Shown here piece after piece: positions 52,446 to 59,814 of a stretch of DNA of 64,000 nucleotides. Positions within the stretch are counted from its first letter, which is position 1. Each line of letters starts with the position of its first letter. Source of the DNA: JACRAV01 sp964571235 (GTDB taxonomy: Bacteria > Zixibacteria > MSB-5A5 > GN15 > FEB-12); contig CAZNAI010000005.1 of NCBI GenBank assembly GCA_964571235.1, positions 62,001-126,000 on the forward strand, written 5' to 3'. The translations under genes and the position numbers were made by a program. Under the pieces are notes generated by a model. That model saw nothing but the letters and a program-made list of their open reading frames with translations, did not search any database and was not told where the DNA came from.

Positions 52446-54039
52446 GACCACAAACAGTCACGTCTTGCCGTGGCCATCAGCGGCGACCTATAGGCGCTCG
52501 ATTCAATTCCGGTTTTCCCTGTACGTTGGAGGCCTGGTAGTTGTTCTCATGCTTGCTACGGGCCTCATAGTCTCGGACAAATTGGTGACCACCGTTACAG
52601 ACAATGTCGTCGACAAACTGATTGTTCAAGCACGATCTTATGCCGGAGCGGCCGCAAAACAGATGATTGCGGCCGATGGTCCCGACGTTTTGATGCTGAC
52701 CGACATCTGCAAGAAGCTAATGGCGGACAATCCCGATTCCGGCTGGGCAGGGATCGCCAATGACAGTAGCAGATTCCTTGCACATAGCGATATGAGACGA
52801 GTCATCAGTGAATCACGTCTTCATCTGTCGCAGACGGGAGGCTATGCGGCAGGCCTGCGAACAGGAGAAATTCTTCAGATTTCCGGAGACTCAATAATAG
52901 TCGCCGTACCTATCACCGAACAGGGAGTAAACCTGGGGACGCTCGCGATGGCGTCGTCTACCGGTCAAATACGAGCGGTACGAAGATCAGCGCTCGTCAC
53001 AATAGCTCTCATCACCTTCATCATGACCGCCGCGGGTGTTCCATTGACAGCTTTTGTTCTAAGACGCCAACTCAAGCCTCTGCGACTCATCACGGAATCA
53101 CTTCGGAAAGTTGAGATTGGTAACCTGACCCTCGAACCACCGGTCAGTGACAGGAGTGAATTTGGTTTTCTCGCAGACACCCTTCGCGTAATGGGAAATC
53201 GGCTTCAACACGCCCAGAAGCAGGCAGTTGAAACGGACCGTATGACCCGAGAGCTTGAAATTGCCCGGGAAATCCAGGCCAATATCCTCCCCAAGGAGTA
53301 CCCTACCGGTGCGAACTACCAACTCGCCGGAACGTACCGTAGCGCCCGGACAGTCGGCGGCGATTACTACGATTTCATCGACTTGGGAGACGGGAAACTC
53401 GGTGTTCTAGTCGCCGATGTTTCCGGCAAATCTCTCCCCGGCATGCTAGTCATGCTACTTACCCGTGATCTGGTAGTCAAACATGCTCGCCGATGTGAAA
53501 CCCCATCTGCGCTACTCTCGGTTGTGAATCGTGAATTGCTACCGGAAGTGCGCAAGGGCACTTTTGTCACAATGATTTACGGAATTCTCGATACCAATTC
53601 GGGCCGTTTTGACTTCGCATCGGCTGGGCACAATCCACTCATCTATGTTGCTTCGAAGTCACGAGAGTGTAAAGTGATAAAGACCAAGGGGTACCCTCTT
53701 GGGATGATGAGCTCCGGGCAATTCGAGCGTCGCATAGAGTCAGCCAATATTCAACTCGCCTGCGATGATTGGTGCATCCTGTATACCGACGGTATCAATG
53801 AGGCAATGAATGACGGCAACGCCGAATACGGTATGGAACGATTTCTCTCCGTCATTGCTCAATGCACGACTCAATCTGCCACTGATCTCACCCGCTCCGT
53901 GATGGACGATGTTTTTGCATTTGTCGGCCAATCTTCCCAGTCTGACGACATAACTCTTCTGTCCCTGAAATGGGCGGACAACTCCGCAACGTGCCTGCAA
54001 CATCAAATGAACGAGACTATGCATGTCCCAAGTCACTAA
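52435..54039 (+). CDS. RsbU/SpoIIE-type PP2C phosphatase with periplasmic sensor and HAMP
   Basis: 534 residues. Two membrane helices (about 25-47 and 184-206) flank a periplasmic sensor domain. A HAMP region (205-260) ending in a coiled coil (TDRMTRELEIAREIQ) follows, then a SpoIIE PP2C domain at about 285-520. Its metal-binding acidic residues are seen in GGDYYDF, VADVSGKS, YTDGINEA and SDDITLL. It should dephosphorylate a STAS protein in a partner-switching pathway. The two STAS-containing genes follow at once, overlapping (17 bases) or adjacent. It is the sensory input of the cluster. Confidence 0.92.
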   Translation: MTTETTNSHVLPWPSAATYRRSIQFRFSLYVGGLVVVLMLATGLIVSDKLVTTVTDNVVDKLIVQARSYAGAAAKQMIAADGPDVLMLTDICKKLMADNPDSGWAGIANDSSRFLAHSDMRRVISESRLHLSQTGGYAAGLRTGEILQISGDSIIVAVPITEQGVNLGTLAMASSTGQIRAVRRSALVTIALITFIMTAAGVPLTAFVLRRQLKPLRLITESLRKVEIGNLTLEPPVSDRSEFGFLADTLRVMGNRLQHAQKQAVETDRMTRELEIAREIQANILPKEYPTGANYQLAGTYRSARTVGGDYYDFIDLGDGKLGVLVADVSGKSLPGMLVMLLTRDLVVKHARRCETPSALLSVVNRELLPEVRKGTFVTMIYGILDTNSGRFDFASAGHNPLIYVASKSRECKVIKTKGYPLGMMSSGQFERRIESANIQLACDDWCILYTDGINEAMNDGNAEYGMERFLSVIAQCTTQSATDLTRSVMDDVFAFVGQSSQSDDITLLSLKWADNSATCLQHQMNETMHVPSH

Positions 54040-54790
54040 ACAGATCTGTACCATTAAGCTCCCGAGCGAGTGTACATTGACCGAAGGGGTCGTTTTTGAA
54101 AAGGAAGTACAAGAAGCCATTTCCAAAAAGCCAGACCTCGTACTGCTGGATTGCCAGTATCTGAAAAGAGTCATCTCATCCCATATTAGGTTACTCTGGA
54201 GCGCCCGTGAACGGTGTGGAGACAATCAGGCAGAACTGCGCCTCTCCAATCCCACGGCGGCGCTGATGCGAATCCTGCGCACATTAGATCTCGTCGACTC
54301 ATTTCAATATGAGGGCATTGATCACCATCGGGGACAGCGGCTTGATCAGGATTTGGGCATGGAACGTGTGCCAGGTACCTTTACTGACGCTGTGCATCCG
54401 ACAGTCAACGGCATTGACGACTCCATCGCCCACTTTATGGGCTATCTGGCCGACGCTCGAGTTAGCGCCACTACTTTGCTCGAGTTAAGAACTATCTTCT
54501 ACGAAGTCGCGACCAACATTCGGCTTTACTCAGGAATCTCACCCCAAGACCAGTTCACAGTTGACGCCCATACAGACTGGGACTGTGTGACAATGACATT
54601 CACCGACTCGGGTATGCAATTTGATCCAACTGTTGGAACGGCGCGGCTTGATGTCGTTGCTGCCGCTCACCAGCGGAAACATCGAGGGTTCGGGCTGATC
54701 ATGGTCCGCAGACTTGCCGACACAGTTTCGTATCGCCGAGATCCCGCGTCAGGCAATGTTCTGACAATCACCAAGAAATGGTGCAGGTAA
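54023..54790 (+). CDS. Fused STAS and RsbW-type HATPase (anti-anti-sigma plus anti-sigma kinase)
   Basis: 255 residues, cytoplasmic. Residues 1-100 resemble a STAS domain (LVLLDCQYLKRVISSHIRLLW, with Ser residues in the position of the phosphorylated Ser, then RILRTLDLVDSFQYEG). Residues 120-255 are a GHKL ATPase of the RsbW/anti-sigma type (LRTIFYEVATNIRLYSG, MTFTDSGMQFDP, HRGFGLIMVRRL). In classical systems these are separate proteins that antagonise each other. A fusion could act as a self-contained switch, or the STAS half may be a docking domain. It overlaps the phosphatase gene by 17 bases, and the RsbV-like gene starts one base after its stop. Confidence 0.85.
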   Translation: MSQVTKQICTIKLPSECTLTEGVVFEKEVQEAISKKPDLVLLDCQYLKRVISSHIRLLWSARERCGDNQAELRLSNPTAALMRILRTLDLVDSFQYEGIDHHRGQRLDQDLGMERVPGTFTDAVHPTVNGIDDSIAHFMGYLADARVSATTLLELRTIFYEVATNIRLYSGISPQDQFTVDAHTDWDCVTMTFTDSGMQFDPTVGTARLDVVAAAHQRKHRGFGLIMVRRLADTVSYRRDPASGNVLTITKKWCR

Positions 54791-54791
54791 T

Positions 54792-55145
54792 ATGAATGTA
54801 GTGAATTACAGTCAGCAGGTAATCTCGGACCGGGTAACTCTCATACAGCTCGGGCAAATGCTTGATAACAACAATGCCGATGCCGTCGCACAGACAATTG
54901 CCGAAGCCCAGACGAGTGGGTCTAAGTTCGTCATCATCGACTTCGAGTTCCTTGAGTTCCTTTCATCTGCCGGTGTGGGAGCCATTATTGGAACAATTGA
55001 ATCCTTCCGGGAACTCGGCGGTGACATTGTATTGTGCAATGTGTCCGAAACAACTTCACATGTGTTACGCGTGCTCGACCTGTTTGACTTCCTGACTATT
55101 GCAGGAACACGACAGGAAGCTATGACCATCTGCGAGCATTCATAA
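54792..55145 (+). CDS. STAS anti-anti-sigma factor (RsbV-like)
   Basis: 117 residues, the usual single STAS length. FVIIDFEFLEFLSSAGVGAI carries the Ser that would be phosphorylated by the RsbW-like partner and dephosphorylated by the RsbU-type phosphatase. DIVLCNVSETTSHVLRVLDLFD closes the fold. It lies between the STAS-RsbW fusion (1-base gap) and a histidine kinase (13-base gap). The final output, a sigma factor or another target, is not encoded in the operon. Confidence 0.93.
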   Translation: MNVVNYSQQVISDRVTLIQLGQMLDNNNADAVAQTIAEAQTSGSKFVIIDFEFLEFLSSAGVGAIIGTIESFRELGGDIVLCNVSETTSHVLRVLDLFDFLTIAGTRQEAMTICEHS

Positions 55146-55158
55146 GTGAAAGCGAGAA

Positions 55159-56793
55159 ATGGGTATCGCAGCGGCTGACAGCACAATCTCGGCTGAAACC
55201 AATCGGCAACAGGAACGAAAAGTCCTGGCGCTTGAAGCATTATCGAACCTATCCGATCAGTTTGCCCGTGATCCGGATATGCAGGCCCTGATCGATGCGG
55301 TCGTACTGACGTTAGCAGGTCAATTTGCAGTGACCGGTGCGTTGATTGTGAGCAGAAGCAATGGTCTGAACGCCGACGAAGTGTTGTCGTCGGCAACCGG
55401 CCGGCTCAAGGGCGTTCAGGTGCGCCCTGCATACCTGTCGACAATCGCGCAAATTCACGACACGCTGACCAACCCGCGTCCGGTCCACATCGATGAACTC
55501 GCTTTGGAAGGTGACGCTGACACTGTCATACACGAATTGCGGGTGGCCGGTGTCCGAATGTGTATTCCACTACTTGCAAATGGCTCTACCTTCGGTGCCG
55601 TTTTCGTAGGCCCTCGGGTAGGCAATCTTCAGTTTTCTGAGGCAGACCTATTTCTGCTCAGACATTTCGTGAATACCATAACTCCGCTTCTCGCCAACTC
55701 CCTGCTTTATGCTGACATGGCGGCGCTCAACGCTCGCCATGCCCAAATCCTGGATAGCGTACGGCAGGCGATGTTCGTATTCGGCTGCGCAGGAACGATG
55801 CTCTTGGCTAACCGTGCCGCTTCCAGTTTGCGAGCGTCTCTTGGTGGTGCAAAAGTCGCCCCATTGGAAGCCGGACTGACTATCCAGGAGGTTTTCCCCA
55901 ATGACCTCTTCCCCGGTTGGGCGGAGCGTTTGAACGGACTTCAATTCACTCCATCAATGCGCCTTCCGACCACCATGTGTGCAAAGGGGCCTGACGGCGA
56001 TCGCGTCTTCAGCGTCAGTATTCGACCCGGTATCGTTTTCTCGGCCTTGGAGAAAGGCGTGATCGTGACACTGGATGATAAGACAGAGGAACTTAACGTC
56101 GAGCACCGGATGTTCGAACTCGAAAAATTCGCCGAACAGGGGGTCATGGCGTCTTCCATCGCTCATGAACTCAACAATCATCTTGGCATGGTTCTTGGCG
56201 GTGTCGAGCTCGCGTCGGTTGCCAACGAGAAGGGGAATCATTCGAAAGTCTCTACCACGCTTGCCAAGCTAAAAGAGAGTATTACCCGCATGGAACGCTT
56301 CACGGCGGGACTCATGGATTACGCGCGCGTTAACCCGCAAAAGCAGGACTCGGACATCAACGCGGTGCTGTCCGATGTAGTCACATTCGCTTCAGTTCAG
56401 AAACGCTTCAGCTCAGTGTCGCTGTTGACAAACTTGGCTCCACAGGTGCCATTAATACGAATTGATAGAGATCAAATAGCGCAGGTCATCATCAATGTTC
56501 TGAACAACGCCGCCGACGCAATAAAGGAAACCGGGCGCCGCGATGGCGTGGTTATCGTCTCAACTCTCATGCACAATGAAGAATTGGTATTGTCGGTATC
56601 AGACAATGGCAAAGGCATGCCTCCTGAAGTGAGAAACAAACTATTCAAGACCCACTTGACCACCAAGCCAAAAGGGCACGGTTACGGACTAACCACTTGC
56701 GCGAAAATCCTCGATCATCACGGCGCAACGATTCGAATCGAAAGCGAAGTGGGTTTTGGTACCACGTTCAGGTTCACCTTCCCAGTGTCTTAG
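55159..56793 (+). CDS. GAF-PAS histidine kinase
   Basis: 544 residues, no membrane helix. A GAF domain fits about 28-185, a PAS-like segment 195-315. The H-box is SSIAHELNNHLG with His336 the likely phosphorylated residue. A HATPase domain fits about 430-542 with N-box NVLNNAADAI, G1 DNGKGMP and G2 GHGYGLTTC. No response regulator lies in the window, so its partner is elsewhere. It is the last gene of the giant-protein operon and probably adds a second, cytoplasmic input. Confidence 0.93.
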   Translation: MGIAAADSTISAETNRQQERKVLALEALSNLSDQFARDPDMQALIDAVVLTLAGQFAVTGALIVSRSNGLNADEVLSSATGRLKGVQVRPAYLSTIAQIHDTLTNPRPVHIDELALEGDADTVIHELRVAGVRMCIPLLANGSTFGAVFVGPRVGNLQFSEADLFLLRHFVNTITPLLANSLLYADMAALNARHAQILDSVRQAMFVFGCAGTMLLANRAASSLRASLGGAKVAPLEAGLTIQEVFPNDLFPGWAERLNGLQFTPSMRLPTTMCAKGPDGDRVFSVSIRPGIVFSALEKGVIVTLDDKTEELNVEHRMFELEKFAEQGVMASSIAHELNNHLGMVLGGVELASVANEKGNHSKVSTTLAKLKESITRMERFTAGLMDYARVNPQKQDSDINAVLSDVVTFASVQKRFSSVSLLTNLAPQVPLIRIDRDQIAQVIINVLNNAADAIKETGRRDGVVIVSTLMHNEELVLSVSDNGKGMPPEVRNKLFKTHLTTKPKGHGYGLTTCAKILDHHGATIRIESEVGFGTTFRFTFPVS

Positions 56794-57117
56794 CCTGTCT
56801 TCACGTGTTTGCAATTTCGGACGTGAAACATCGCTCCTGGGGCAATCGTGGGAGCTCGCCGCGGACTTGGTCTCTCTCATCGCGCAGTAAGTAGTCGTTG
56901 CCGTATCTGGCCCGTCGAAGAAGGTTGTCGCCGTTGGGGCTACAGAAGACAGACTTTCGGGACACGGTGGCAAGCTCGGGTTAGTCTCAGAGTAAATGGC
57001 GGCCCCGACCTCACTCTCCCCAAACTTCTGTCAGCTTCATCGTCTCGATCAGGTTGCATTATGCGATGATCGGCGGAAGGCGTTGGAAATCAATAAAGTA
57101 CAGATGATCAGAAGATC
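56794..57117. other. Convergent intergenic region
   Basis: 324 bp between convergent genes. I see no gene, RNA or strong terminator in it. Confidence 0.5.
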
Positions 57118-57429
57118 CTATTTCGCAGGTTTCGATACTTTGATGTACTCTTGTAACGCTTCGATATAGTCCGCATAAGCCTGTCGCCCTGCGGCTGTCA
57201 ATCTGAAGCGAGTCTTCGGCTTTCTGTCCTCAAATGTCTTAGCTGTACGTATGTACTTGGCCTCTTCCAGTTTTTGAAGATGGGTACTCAGATTGCCATC
57301 GGTGGCACTGGTTGATTCTCTCAGAAATACGAAATCCGCTTCCCGGACACTGGCTAAGATTGTCATCACCGCCAATCGTAGCGGCGCATGTATAATGAGA
57401 TCAAGCGGTTCTAAGGGTTTCATTGTCAT
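57118..57429 (-). CDS. Winged-helix transcriptional regulator
   Basis: 103 residues, a single winged helix-turn-helix domain: IIHAPLRLAVMTILAS, then TSATDGNLSTHLQKLEEAKYI (recognition helix) and the wing KTFEDRKPKTRFRLTAAGRQAY. It is similar to the small MarR/ArsR-like winged-helix family that often represses the operon it sits in. Two nearby ATGs (57429, 57423) could be the start; neither has a good ribosome site, suggesting coupling to the membrane-protein gene that ends six bases upstream. A perfect palindrome before that gene is the obvious operator. The ligand is unknown. Confidence 0.9.
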   Translation of the reverse strand: MTMKPLEPLDLIIHAPLRLAVMTILASVREADFVFLRESTSATDGNLSTHLQKLEEAKYIRTAKTFEDRKPKTRFRLTAAGRQAYADYIEALQEYIKVSKPAK

Positions 57430-57435
57430 TGAACG

Positions 57436-58044
57436 TCATTCCGCATTCACGCTACGCACGCTTCGCCACAGGAGGTATCCCGGAATTAGGTACCCTGGAA
57501 TCACGACACCTGCCATGATCAACGGGTGGTATTTGTCGGGAAGTAACATCATGGTAACTGCCCCACACCACCAGGACAATCCGCCCAACTTGAACGACAA
57601 GAGCTCCATGATATGGCCCGAAGAGTAGACGGCAATCCCTGCCAGTATAGAAATAAGAACGTACGTCGCTCGTGGCGGGAAATAGTGTAGGATGGGGTTG
57701 CCAATCACGATAATCGCGGCCGCTATCCCAGACGCGAGCCAGACACCGTCGTATGTGTGTTCTGCATAGGTTTGAACATGCGAGCGGTTTCGATTGCGAT
57801 TCATGATGATCACACTGACAACCCCCCCGATCGGCATCAGGATCGCCCAGGGCAACCAAATGTCTCTTCCCGGATCTCGTTGTTCCAATATGTAGGTTGA
57901 TATGCAAGCGATAAATAGTAGCGCACCCCACACGAAATAAGAAGAGCTTCTGTCTACTACCGTGGACTTGGTGCGCGCTATCATTTCGTTTGCAGTGGCC
58001 AGCATCTTGAGTGCATTGAGGCTTTTCTCTGGAGAGTTTTCCAT
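57436..58044 (-). CDS. Multi-pass membrane protein of unknown function, cotranscribed with winged-helix regulator
   Basis: About 202 residues, not recognised. After a polar N-terminus (MENSPEKSLNALKMLATANEMIARTKSTV) there are about five to six membrane helices (YFVWGALLFIACISTYIL, IWLPWAILMPIGGVVSVIIM, WLASGIAAAIIVIGN, YVLISILAGIAVYSSG, WCGAVTMMLLPD, VIPGYLIPGYLLW). There is no enzymatic signature. I choose the third ATG (58044) because AGG lies six bases before it; the longer frame would start inside the palindromic operator. It is the first gene of a two-gene operon with the winged-helix regulator, and may be what the regulator controls. Confidence 0.75.
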   Translation of the reverse strand: MENSPEKSLNALKMLATANEMIARTKSTVVDRSSSYFVWGALLFIACISTYILEQRDPGRDIWLPWAILMPIGGVVSVIIMNRNRNRSHVQTYAEHTYDGVWLASGIAAAIIVIGNPILHYFPPRATYVLISILAGIAVYSSGHIMELLSFKLGGLSWWCGAVTMMLLPDKYHPLIMAGVVIPGYLIPGYLLWRSVRSVNAE

Positions 58045-58066
58045 TTTCATCCTTTCCATTGTCAAA

Positions 58067-58087
58067 GTACTTTGTACTACAAAGTAC
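58067..58087. promoter_or_regulatory. Perfect 21-bp palindrome, likely operator of the winged-helix operon
   Basis: 10-bp arms GTACTTTGTA and TACAAAGTAC around one central base, 23 bases upstream of the membrane-protein start. On the minus strand TTGCGA lies 17 bp upstream of a TACTTT inside the palindrome, so it probably overlaps the -10 element and would repress when bound. Confidence 0.7.
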
Positions 58088-58213
58088 AACACAACTACGT
58101 TTTTCGCAAGGGTCTTGTTGCAGGAGACTTCTATTCACCATTGATATTTTAGTCTCGGCGCGCAGTTGACAACATCGAGAGTCGAGCCGGACTCAGTTGC
58201 ACGAGTGTTCAGA

Positions 58214-58235
58214 CCCCTTGAGGCACTTCAAGGGG
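58214..58235. repeat. Inverted repeat CCCCTTGA/TCAAGGGG
   Basis: Perfect 8-bp arms with a 6-nt loop; no T-tract, function unknown. Confidence 0.55.
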
Positions 58236-58316
58236 AGAGAGTGACCAATCGGTGAGTTTTCCGAGAGTGAGGTTTGCGAGTCTAGCGGGAGGCTAATCCA
58301 CTAGAAATAAAGAAGA

Positions 58317-58357
58317 TATATATGGCGGGCTCTACGAGACGACTTTCGCAACTGGGT
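58317..58357. repeat. Dispersed 40-bp element, copy 2
   Basis: Matches 42162-42200 at about 34 of 40 positions, same orientation, also intergenic. Confidence 0.6.
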
Positions 58358-58561
58358 AGTATCTGTAGCCTAATCAAATTTGAGATTCACATGATGCCAA
58401 ATGTCTGAATCCCGCCCCCAGCGGCGGGGTCTTTTCATTAACCTATATAGTCCGTTGGCGTCCCTCCTCGCGTGATACGGACCCTGCCAACAATTTCGAT
58501 CCGCGTATGTCACTGCACTCCAACTTGTTCCATTGGCACAAGGATCATCCCAATGTATTCC

Positions 58562-58614
58562 TTGAGAAAAATTTCTCAATTTCCGCTTGACTCTGCCGAT
58601 CAAAATAATAGATT
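58562..58614 (+). promoter_or_regulatory. Promoter with upstream palindrome for the Rrf2 regulator gene
   Basis: TTGACT (58587-58592) and TAGATT (58609-58614) with 16-bp spacing form a housekeeping-type promoter. Immediately upstream is a perfect palindrome with 8-bp arms TTGAGAAA/TTTCTCAA (58562-58579), a candidate site for autoregulation or activation. Confidence 0.6.
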
Positions 58615-58648
58615 ACCAGACAGAAGAGTCTTAAATCGGAAATAATCT

Positions 58649-59083
58649 ATGTTGTTTTCAAAAGGCTGTACCTACGCAATTCGCGCCTCGCTTCTTGTCA
58701 CTCTGAAAGAGACCGAGGAGCAGCGCAAATTCATTCCCATCCGGGAACTGGCGGACGAGCTAAGCTTGTCGTTTCACTTCTTGACCAAGATCATGCAGTC
58801 GCTGACCGAAGCGCGAATCATCGATTCGTTCCGGGGTCCCAATGGTGGAGTCGGACTCGCCAAGGCCGCACGCGACATCTCTCTTTTGGATATTGTGGCG
58901 GCCGTTGATGGCATGTCACTTTTTCAGGACTGCGCCCTTGGTCTCCCCGGTTGTGGCGACACGACTCCCTGCCCTTTGCACGAAAGCTGGGCGAAACGCC
59001 GGGAAGAACTCCGAAGGATGCTCGCAAAAACCAGTCTTGCCACCCTTGCTAAAGACATTCGTAACGGCTCAATTCGAAACTGA
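58649..59083 (+). CDS. Rrf2 family regulator with Fe-S-type cysteines, likely NO or redox sensor
   Basis: 144 residues, Rrf2 winged-helix family (YAIRASLLV, then IRELADELSLSFHFLTKIMQSL, FRGPNGGVGLAK). Three cysteines, Cys95, Cys102 and Cys108 (CALGLPGCGDTTPC), fit the cluster-binding loop of NsrR and IscR, with a CX6CX5C spacing. NsrR senses nitric oxide and often controls nitrogen-oxide genes, which fits the nos cluster starting 137 bp downstream. Calling it NsrR-like rather than IscR-like rests on context. It has its own promoter and possible palindromic site upstream. Confidence 0.9.
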   Translation: MLFSKGCTYAIRASLLVTLKETEEQRKFIPIRELADELSLSFHFLTKIMQSLTEARIIDSFRGPNGGVGLAKAARDISLLDIVAAVDGMSLFQDCALGLPGCGDTTPCPLHESWAKRREELRRMLAKTSLATLAKDIRNGSIRN

Positions 59084-59111
59084 ATGTTTGATGAGTACAA
59101 CTGTGAACCAT

Positions 59112-59161
59112 GTCTTATCGACATATTTAAGATATAAGACTCCGCAATCTTATTATAAGAT
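59112..59161 (+). promoter_or_regulatory. Inverted repeats upstream of the nos cluster
   Basis: AT-rich region before the cytochrome gene with two dyads: GTCTTAT/ATAAGAC arms 15 bases apart (59112-59140), and ATCTTAT/ATAAGAT around one base (59147-59161). The CATATTTAAGATATA segment resembles NsrR-type AT-rich sites. Candidate regulator binding region for the Rrf2 protein upstream. Confidence 0.45.
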
Positions 59162-59220
59162 ACTCAACGGAGCATTACAGGGCACTTTCAAAAACCCACA
59201 ATTTCAGAGGAATACCTGAT

Positions 59221-59775
59221 ATGAAACTTCGATTCAACTACGGCCTCCTTATCGCCGTGAGCTTGACCTCAGCCCTTGGCATTCTTGCCGCCGGCTGTAG
59301 CTCCAAGCCAGAGACACCTGAGGAAAAGCTGGCGCGCTGGACAGCCGGCAACCTAAACGAATTCGAAAACGAAAACGGAATAGGTCCGGTCACAGAGAAA
59401 GTTGAAGTCGGTCCGCTTGACCCTGCAATGGCCGACCAAGGGAAGGCCGTTTTTGTCCAAAAGTGCGCGACCTGCCACTATTTGGACATGCGCAAAACCG
59501 GCCCGCCGCTTCGTGACGTTACAAAGCGTCGCACCGCTGCATACGTTCTTAACCAGGTTCAAAATGCTGAATTGATGGGCAAGCTACATCCCGACGGAAA
59601 AAAGCTCGTCGCTCAATATGCCCAGTATATGACCATCCAGGGAGTAACCCCGGAGATGGCCCGGCAGTTGTTGGAATTCCTGCGTTCCGAGGTAGACAAA
59701 CCCGCCCTGCCGATGGAACAGCAACCCGGATTTGGCGTACCCCCACCACCTCCGCAACCCACCACAACCAAATAG
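59221..59775 (+). CDS. Lipoprotein c-type cytochrome of the nos cluster
   Basis: 184 residues. Lipobox LAAGC (Cys26) anchors it to a membrane on the periplasmic side. One haem-binding motif CATCH (Cys82-His86), and a likely axial Met in YMTIQG (Met137). The C-terminal tail is proline-rich (PPPPPQP). It is predicted to pass electrons to NosZ, as the cytochromes next to clade II nosZ genes are thought to do. AGAGGA lies upstream of the ATG. The nosZ gene begins 39 bases after its stop. Confidence 0.9.
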   Translation: MKLRFNYGLLIAVSLTSALGILAAGCSSKPETPEEKLARWTAGNLNEFENENGIGPVTEKVEVGPLDPAMADQGKAVFVQKCATCHYLDMRKTGPPLRDVTKRRTAAYVLNQVQNAELMGKLHPDGKKLVAQYAQYMTIQGVTPEMARQLLEFLRSEVDKPALPMEQQPGFGVPPPPPQPTTTK

Positions 59776-59814
59776 AGATTGATCACTGTGGATAGATTCA
59801 GGAAGGAGAATTCA

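Larger units (their letters stand above)
58142..58561. other. Intergenic region between divergent operons
   Basis: No gene I can support. It contains the CCCCTTGA inverted repeat (58214-58235) and the second copy of the dispersed 40-bp element. An open frame at 58370-58603 is not convincing. Confidence 0.5.

Noticed and set aside
58370..58603. Small minus-strand protein-coding gene of 77 codons
   Set aside because: No signal peptide, domain or ribosome site, and it overlaps the promoter and palindrome of the Rrf2 gene.
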